Source of the DNA: Deroplatys truncata
Lineage: Eukaryota > Arthropoda > Insecta > Mantodea > Mantidae
NCBI GenBank assembly: GCA_030765065.1
Contig: CM060975.1
Location: forward strand, 258,921,816-258,985,815
Length of the DNA stretch: 64,000 nucleotides
Direction of reading: 5' to 3'
In this document: positions 58,281 through 64,000 of the stretch, one piece after another
Layout: each line of letters opens with the position of its first letter
Numbering within the stretch: position 1 is the stretch's first letter
Notes under the pieces: generated by a model
Databases searched by the model: none
What the model was told of the DNA's origin: nothing
What the model saw: the letters and a program-made list of their open reading frames with translations, nothing else
Position numbers and translations under genes: made by a program

Positions 58281-59480
58281 ATATTAGGGAAAATAACTTT
58301 CTCAGTTAATCAAAATTTGACTTGTCTCCTTGTAGAAGTACACAAGATGCTATTCAATACTTTTTGTTGCATTTATGTGCCGCCTTTAGAGATTTAAGGT
58401 CATATGGCGGCTTTGCCTTTGGAACAATTATTGTTAATCGGCGATGATATTAACTCGTTTTACTGTTATGTAAACTGTGTTTATTTACTTGGTTTTCTTT
58501 ATAAATATTAAGTTCACACACATATTTACTCTTCACTTATACTTCCAGACTAGAGGATGGGGAATAATCTTAGCTAAATAAACATTTCCAGCCGGGAATC
58601 GAACCCGGGACCTCTGTATTTGGAAGCTAACCACCAGGCCACAGAGGCAATTCTGTACAAGATTTATTACCAATTGTGTATTAAGCTTTTGAAGAGAAGG
58701 AAAATGCTCTTGTGTTCCTATTTGATTTAAGTAAAGCTTTTGATTGCATTCCACATTATTTATTATTAATGAAATTAGAGCATTGAGGAATAAGAAACAG
58801 TGAGTGCAATTTTTTTATAATTATTTAATTGGACGAAATTATGGTGTGTTTGTAATGGCTTAAGGAATACAAATGTTGGTATAGATTTTGGAGTGCCTCA
58901 AGAAACTCTCTTAGGACCTTTTTGTATTTCTTATTATGACAAAACGACTTGCCATGTAATATAGCTATTCAGATGATGCTTCTACTTTTATTCTAACACA
59001 TAATGAAGTTACTGTTCTTAATGATACGTGTAACAAAATTTATGACGTCATTAACTAGTTTTCTAGTAATGGGTTTTTAAGTAATTTGACAAAATTTGAA
59101 AAATTATTTTTAGTTTTTTAGAAAGCTCTGGCGTTGCTAAAAATATTAATGTGAAGATTTTTGGCAGATAGCTAGATCCAGAATTGAATTGTAATTCACA
59201 TGCTGAAGTAGTCTGTAAAAAGCTTTCTAAAGCTGATATTTATTCATAACTATTTACAAAATGGTATCACGCAGCTATATAAATCAAATATACCTTGCAT
59301 TGTTTGAAAGTGTTTTCAGCTGTGGGCTATTGTATATGGGAGTATTAGTAAAGTTAATGTAATTTTACTTCTACAAAAAATAAAGGCATACGAATTTGTA
59401 TGTCATACTTGGTAACTAGTATAATAGCATACAAAAATCTGCCTGAGAGAAATAGATGTGGCACAGTTCAAGGCCAAAGT
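58281..59480 (+). mobile_element. LINE reverse transcriptase, decayed
   Basis: RT blocks in order: STQDAIQYF (about 58330-58360), LFDLSKAFDCIPHYLLLMKL (about 58720-58780), GVPQETLLGPF (about 58890-58920), the catalytic block YSDDASTF (58966-58989), and LDPELNCNSHAEVVCKKLSKA (about 59175-59235, split by a stop or shift). AFDCIPH and YSDD with thumb motifs like CR1/Jockey set it apart from the LINE at 34.3 kb. Several stops and frameshifts; a SINE sits between the first two blocks. Confidence 0.8.
58375..58655 (-). mobile_element. tRNA-derived SINE or tRNA pseudogene inside LINE
   Basis: On the minus strand GTGGCCTGGTGGTTAGC (A box) and GGTCCCGGGTTCGATTCCCG (B box) are near-perfect (about 58584-58650). 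The acceptor stem does not close after the T arm, so it is not a functional tRNA gene. The rest of the insertion (58375-58580) would be the SINE body; its limits are uncertain. Confidence 0.6.
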
Positions 59481-60320
59481 AATAGACTGATTGATTTGTC
59501 ATGCTTTTTATAATGTGGACGAATTTATTAACACTTAGCATCATCATATTTCATATTAACCTACATTATATATATATACACATACTTTATATATGACAGC
59601 CTATATACGAGGTCAGCTGCGCCTATTTATTTTTGAATTTATGCAACGTGCTAAGCGACATATGTGACTTATGCCTTTCTTGAATACCTTCTAATTGCTG
59701 ATTTGCATAACACTTTATAGAGGGGGGATAGATAACTCAGTGCATAAGTGTTTTACGGGACAGAATGCAATCGCCATGTATGTCGATTTCAAAAACATCC
59801 CACCCTGACACTGGCAGCTGCAGCAGCGCTTTTAGCTGATTTTACAAACCTTTATTCTTTAGCATACATTCCTACACACCTTTGAAAACGCCCCTGAAGG
59901 AACAACTTATCACAGGCATCAATTGACAAAACTATTTGAAAACAAAATGGCAGATCTACGCATAATTTAATATCAATAAAATTACCTACTGCACAATTAA
60001 CTATATAGGCTTCATTGAGAGAACTATACTACATACATTTACATATAAAACAATATTAAAACAAATAATTAAAGCAAGAATAAAACTCAATTTTTTTTGA
60101 GAAATTTTAAATCACACATTGGGATGATTGCGACCAATTGGATTTAAGCCGTCAGCCAACAAAGGTTCATAGTACAGCGTTTGCAAAAAATGCTAAGTAT
60201 TAGGTAGATAATTTCCCTTCTGTCATAAACTATGGCATATTTCAGTTCATACAGTAACTGTAATGACTAAAGCAGTCTCTTTATATGAGTTAAAACTACC
60301 AAACCGAGCTCAAAACACTG
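59481..60320. other. Unassigned, AT-rich
   Basis: A TATATATATA tract lies near 59563-59575. No gene or repeat recognised. Confidence 0.35.
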
Positions 60321-60324
60321 TAAG

Positions 60325-60500
60325 AAGCTGCAAAAAGCGTGTAAAGATTCGAGGTGGGGGCAAGTTCTGCCGTTACTAATTCGTATAGGAACCCTAGCTC
60401 GCAAGGTAGCATTAGCCGAATGGTATTAACATGGTTGCTCTAACACTGTCCCATTTCAGTTCGGGTTCAAATCCTTCCGGTTAAGTACAAACTTTTTATT
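60325..60500 (+). mobile_element. tRNA-derived SINE, copy 1 of inverted pair
   Basis: Leader GAAGCTGCAAAAAGCGTG, A-box-like TAGCATTAGCCGAATGG and B box GTTCGGGTTCAAATCC. The long spacing between boxes suggests a tRNA with a long variable arm (Ser/Leu type). Confidence 0.5.
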
Positions 60501-61109
60501 ACCTTTTGTTTTTAGCTCTTTTGGTCTCTGATTTGATATTATGATATAAATAACAGTTTTGATAAGATAAGTGTGTACAAAATAAAATAATCTCCATGTT
60601 TTTCACCGCAAAGCCCAAAACATCTACGGGCGCTCATACGTGAAGAATGCAGGCAGATTACACCGCGCATGTTACAGCATGCAAGAAGGTCTCTCAGGCA
60701 ACGTCACAAATGTGCGTTGATGAAGGGTGTTATCATTTTGAAAATTTATTTCGTTGATGAAGTCCACGCTCTTTAACAATTTATTATTCTGTTTACCCGT
60801 GAACTTAGCACATTTACAACTCCTTTGTCAATAGAAGTAGTGAAACATAAGGTTTAAACATGAAACAAAAACTATTAGATTTAATATCGTCGGTATCCGC
60901 CCAAAAGAATGAAAGCTAACTACGTAACACGCTTAAAACACCAGATACAGTACAGATTATTACGGTAAACATGGTACACAATTATCCGCTTGTAATTGTT
61001 GTGTCTTTGGCTCACAGGAGAGCAAATAACAAAAATAAATACATTAGTATACTAAAATACAGAAAATAAACACAAGGAGAAAGAAAGAAAAAAAGAACCA
61101 AAAAACTTT
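60501..61109. other. Unassigned stretch between inverted SINEs
   Basis: No gene recognised. A-rich at about 61040-61105. Confidence 0.35.
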
Positions 61110-61290
61110 TGATGCTTGTATTAGATTCGAACCTCCGAAACTAGCGTTTGCTTCACCATATTTCGGCAGCTACCCACTCGGCTAACTCACTCTCTGCCGT
61201 TCTTTGGGAGAACATACCTCTACCTCCTTGCAAGCGTTATATCCATGAACAGCCGCCTTTTTTTTAAGCCTTTTGCAGCTCCTTGGTTCT
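61110..61290 (-). mobile_element. tRNA-derived SINE, copy 2 of inverted pair
   Basis: On the minus strand: leader GGAGCTGCAAAAGGC, A box GAGTTAGCCGAGTGGGTAGC and B box GGAGGTTCGAATCTAATAC, as in the copy at 60325. Confidence 0.55.
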
Positions 61291-61575
61291 CATTCAGGCC
61301 TTTAATTGTTAATGCTAGTTACGCATAGTACCTAATAGAAGAGTAGACCTACAATAACAGTTGGTTTGCTAAAAGGGTTGATGTTTTCACATTAGACTAT
61401 AAATTGCGGGTTGCATAGATACGAATACCTAGGGGCAGCTGACTCACCTGGTAGGTATATATTATATATATTTATTATCTTGACTATGACTATTGTATCA
61501 GGTACCCAATGTCTGAATCAATAAAGAATTAAAGAATTACATAATGTACCAGAAATTAGCATCGATATAAAACTG

Positions 61576-61878
61576 TGTCCTCCTCCGTGGTGCAGTGGTT
61601 AGCATGCTAGCCTCTAGTTCCCGAGGTCGCGGATTCAAACCCGGTGGAGGTCGATGGATTTTTTCGGGCGTAAAAATACTTAGCATGGCTTCCTTCGGAA
61701 GGGAAGTAAAGCCGGTGAACCCGCGTCGTAGATTTACCGCACGTAAAAGAACCTCAAGCCTGATAAAGAGGCCTCAGCAAACTTACCGGTCTTTCACGCC
61801 AAATATAGAGTGGGACGCTAAGGACCATATTAGTAAAAAAAAACGTCCATAAATAATAATAAAAAAACCCTCAAAAAC
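61576..61878 (+). mobile_element. tRNA-derived SINE, complete
   Basis: 303 bp flanked by 14 bp duplications TCGATATAAAACTG (61562-61575) and TCGATATAAAGCTG (61879-61892), one mismatch. tRNA head CCTCCGTGGTGCAGTGGTTA (A box) with GCGGATTCAAACCCGG (B box). The body has GATTTTTTCGGGCGTAAAAA and AGATTTACCGCACGTAAAAG; the A-rich tail is AAATAATAATAAAAAAA. The 85-codon frame over it is not a gene. It is the best preserved SINE here. Confidence 0.88.
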
Positions 61879-61892
61879 TCGATATAAAGCTG

Positions 61893-62509
61893 CATATTTT
61901 AAAATGGAAATACTGTTTCATTCCATGATTTATTATACTCTCCAACCTTATCAGATGATATAAACGTATAGTAATCGGATTATGAGAGACGTTTGACTTT
62001 TACTTGAAATAATGACAAAAGTGATTTATAATCCCAACTTCCTCTCTGATTTTTTTTTGGAGGGGGCAGATACGCAATATTTCGTAACAGTGGTGTGACA
62101 GCTGAAATGTTTTGCTTTGTAAATTACCTAAATACAAACCTCTAACGCTTCATGCTTGTGATCTGAACCAGAATTGCGATTAGGTGGGCAAACATGATCC
62201 TTGTGATGCTGTAGATCAGCCCAATTGAATGTTCTGTGCCGTCAGTATCCTACCAGCTCCTCGACACACAAAGAGAACCTCACTGAGAAGTGTAGGGCAG
62301 GTGAGGCAAGAGAAAAGCCGAAGTTAGTGTTAGTAGCAGGCCAAAGTGAATGCATGTTGTAGTTTGTACATGCGTGATTCTGAAACCAACCCTGTTTTTC
62401 TCATCCCTCCGCACCCCTACTCATACCTAGGCTTCTCCGGAGCAATTACTGTCACAGGCAGGCATTAATGCGTCACATGTGGTTGCGTTCGCGGACCCTG
62501 CTATAGATT
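61893..62509. other. Unassigned stretch
   Basis: No gene or repeat recognised. Confidence 0.35.
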
Positions 62510-62743
62510 ATGGGTTTAACTCAACAAGCCCGCGATTTTAAATGCACTAAAAGGAAATTTCCGAAAATTAGATCTTATCCTAATTTCAGAACACCTCGCA
62601 TTAAACTGAATAGTAATTTTTTTCGATTACCTGCAATGAATTCTAAAATTTCTTCCAGAAGAAAATCGCACTCTCTTGATAATTTTTTTAAAATAAAAAA
62701 CAGAAAAGAAATAGATGTTGCAACATTTGAACTGTTTCAGTAA
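62510..62743 (+). CDS. Unrecognised basic 77-codon frame before an A26 tract
   Basis: It starts at ATG 62510, after CTGCTATAG, which could be a 3' splice site. It encodes a strongly basic, domain-free peptide (PKIRSYPNFRTPRIKL, SSRRKSHSL). It stops at 62741, about 20 bases before a run of 26 A. That layout could be the 3' end of a retrocopy, a last exon, or chance. No polyadenylation signal lies between. No family recognised. Confidence 0.15.
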   Translation: MGLTQQARDFKCTKRKFPKIRSYPNFRTPRIKLNSNFFRLPAMNSKISSRRKSHSLDNFFKIKNRKEIDVATFELFQ

Positions 62744-62762
62744 GAGAATTTACAACTATAAC

Positions 62763-62788
62763 AAAAAAAAAAAAAAAAAAAAAAAAAA
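62763..62788 (+). repeat. A26 tract
   Basis: A pure run of 26 A, possibly the tail of a retroposed sequence on its left. No flanking duplication was found. Confidence 0.9.
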
Positions 62789-62789
62789 C

Positions 62790-64000
62790 TAAAAGGTTGC
62801 AAGTGCGAGAAGTACAGATTTTTAAAATCAGTGTCTTGTATGCTATTCAGTTATTTGTGCTCAATATGGATCCTAATCACCATATATTTGAAGTTTAATT
62901 ACACAAAGCTGCTTATGAATTGTTGCTATGGTTTGTAAATTAAATCATGTACGTGACATGTGGAACGTAGGATTTTTTAAACTTGTGGAATTTTCATCAC
63001 TTTCACACGAATACGTAATATTTCTTTAGAGAACACATCTTCCATCCGTTTACTACCAAGGTCTGCAGGCAACTGAACATATTTCAACCGTCCAAACCCG
63101 TAAACTTGTGTATTTCAAGTCTCTGATTGGCTAATCCTAGTCCAATAGAATACCTGCATTTAGTTAAAACTTTTTCTGGCTGTTGATTGGCTAATTTTGA
63201 ACTGTAACAAAAATTTACATTATCGTTGCTCTAATCATGACTAGTAACATTCAAACTCTCAAACTCATTGTTACCTCATTGTTAGCAACGTTCAACTTAT
63301 TATTCTCATAGCTCTTACATTATTAAATTACCTAATGCATTCACATACAATTATTGAACGTGTTTACAATAATATAAGGATATGCGATGACTGTTACATA
63401 CATTTTAAAAAAATTATTACATACATATTGCTTTAAGGCGGGCTGTTATTGATTTTACATATTATATAATTTAATTGAAAAATTATTCAAGTGTTAAAAG
63501 TACTGCCTCACACTAGAGTAGCGAGGGATGAAAATCTTTCCACTGGCATTAAAAAACAAACACTTCAGTCACAATTACGTAAATAACTATTTTACTAAAA
63601 GTAGAACTTCTAACAGAGCACTTGAGCTAGTGCGATAATCTTCAGTGTGATCAATTTTGGTTTCAAGTCCAATCAAATGGCAGTTACCCTTTTTATTTAA
63701 ATATGTTTAATAACTCGATTTGGTTGTATTAAATTTTACTTTTCATCATGTCTGTTTATATGAATTTCTCATGGTGCTCGCATTATCTGTTTACAATACA
63801 AACCGCCATACTTTAATTTATCACAGTTCATTGTAGAGTTAAACTATACGTTATTTTGGCAGCTTTCTTTGATTTAAAATGCTACTCTTTTATTTAACCT
63901 AAATAAAGATAGATGGCGGAAATGAATTCAGAGGAAACTGAAATGGAAGTGAAATTGCAGAAAGAATAACCTTATAAGTACTTGCCCAAAAAATCCAGAA
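62790..64000. other. Unassigned, AT-rich
   Basis: No gene recognised. TGATTGGCTAAT occurs twice (about 63124 and 63184), an inverted CCAAT-type motif. A 19-codon ATG frame lies near 63913-63969. Confidence 0.35.

Noticed and set aside
58584-58650. tRNA gene on the minus strand
   Set aside because: A and B boxes are good, but the acceptor stem cannot close and the sequence sits inside LINE RT. Called a SINE or tRNA pseudogene.
63913-63969. ATG frame of 18 sense codons in good start context near the window end
   Set aside because: Too short, no clear splice donor, and nothing beyond the window to test it.

Overview
This is eukaryotic intergenic DNA, most likely from an insect with a large, repeat-rich genome. 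Supporting signs are mariner and Tc1 transposons, several tRNA-headed SINE families, I/Jockey-like LINE debris, two solo LTRs, and an insect-like mitochondrial 16S rRNA fragment in the nucleus. I found no convincing multi-exon host gene, rRNA gene or intact tRNA gene. The best gene candidate is a short putative secreted cysteine-rich peptide exon at 17.56-17.80 kb with a TATA box upstream.

The dominant feature is one non-coding repeat family, here called the AGTAA family, full length about 840-950 bp and present as about 30 copies or fragments on both strands. Its 5' end is TCTGATGTGTTACACTCACA, which can fold into a hairpin. The 12-mer ACTTTCTCTACT lies just inside the 5' end, and its complement lies at the 3' end. 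A second small palindrome sits near the 3' end. A CA/GT microsatellite of variable length occupies the same internal position in nearly every copy. Copies sit in A or T runs, nest in each other and lie head to tail. This matches the general layout of Helentron-associated elements (HINE/DINE-1 type). That assignment is inference.

Layout. 0.77-12.3 kb: dense nested cluster of AGTAA copies. 12.4-14.8 kb: LINE endonuclease fragment split by a deleted mariner, then a hAT-like non-autonomous element. 15.9-21.9 kb: two long GC-rich SINEs, an old degenerate tandem repeat, the candidate peptide exon, a LINE RT fragment and smaller SINEs. 22-31 kb: mostly unassigned, with a frameshifted full-length Tc1 element at 26.6-27.8 kb. 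31.6-37.2 kb: LINE remains, including one with RT and RNase H. 37.2-41.7 kb: AGTAA copies interrupted by a solo LTR and by a NUMT. 42.9-44.4 kb: full-length broken mariner. 45.5-48.1 kb: LINE debris. 49.2-56.3 kb: AGTAA copies, SINEs and a third mariner. 56.4-57.4 kb: second solo LTR of the same family. 58.3-59.5 kb: LINE RT. 60.3-62 kb: tRNA-derived SINEs. The remainder is AT-rich and unassigned.

The nesting gives relative ages: divergent AGTAA copies are oldest, near-identical ones are young and inserted into older copies, and the LTR, NUMT, SINE and mariner insertions came after their hosts. Boundaries and homologies were read by eye without database searches.
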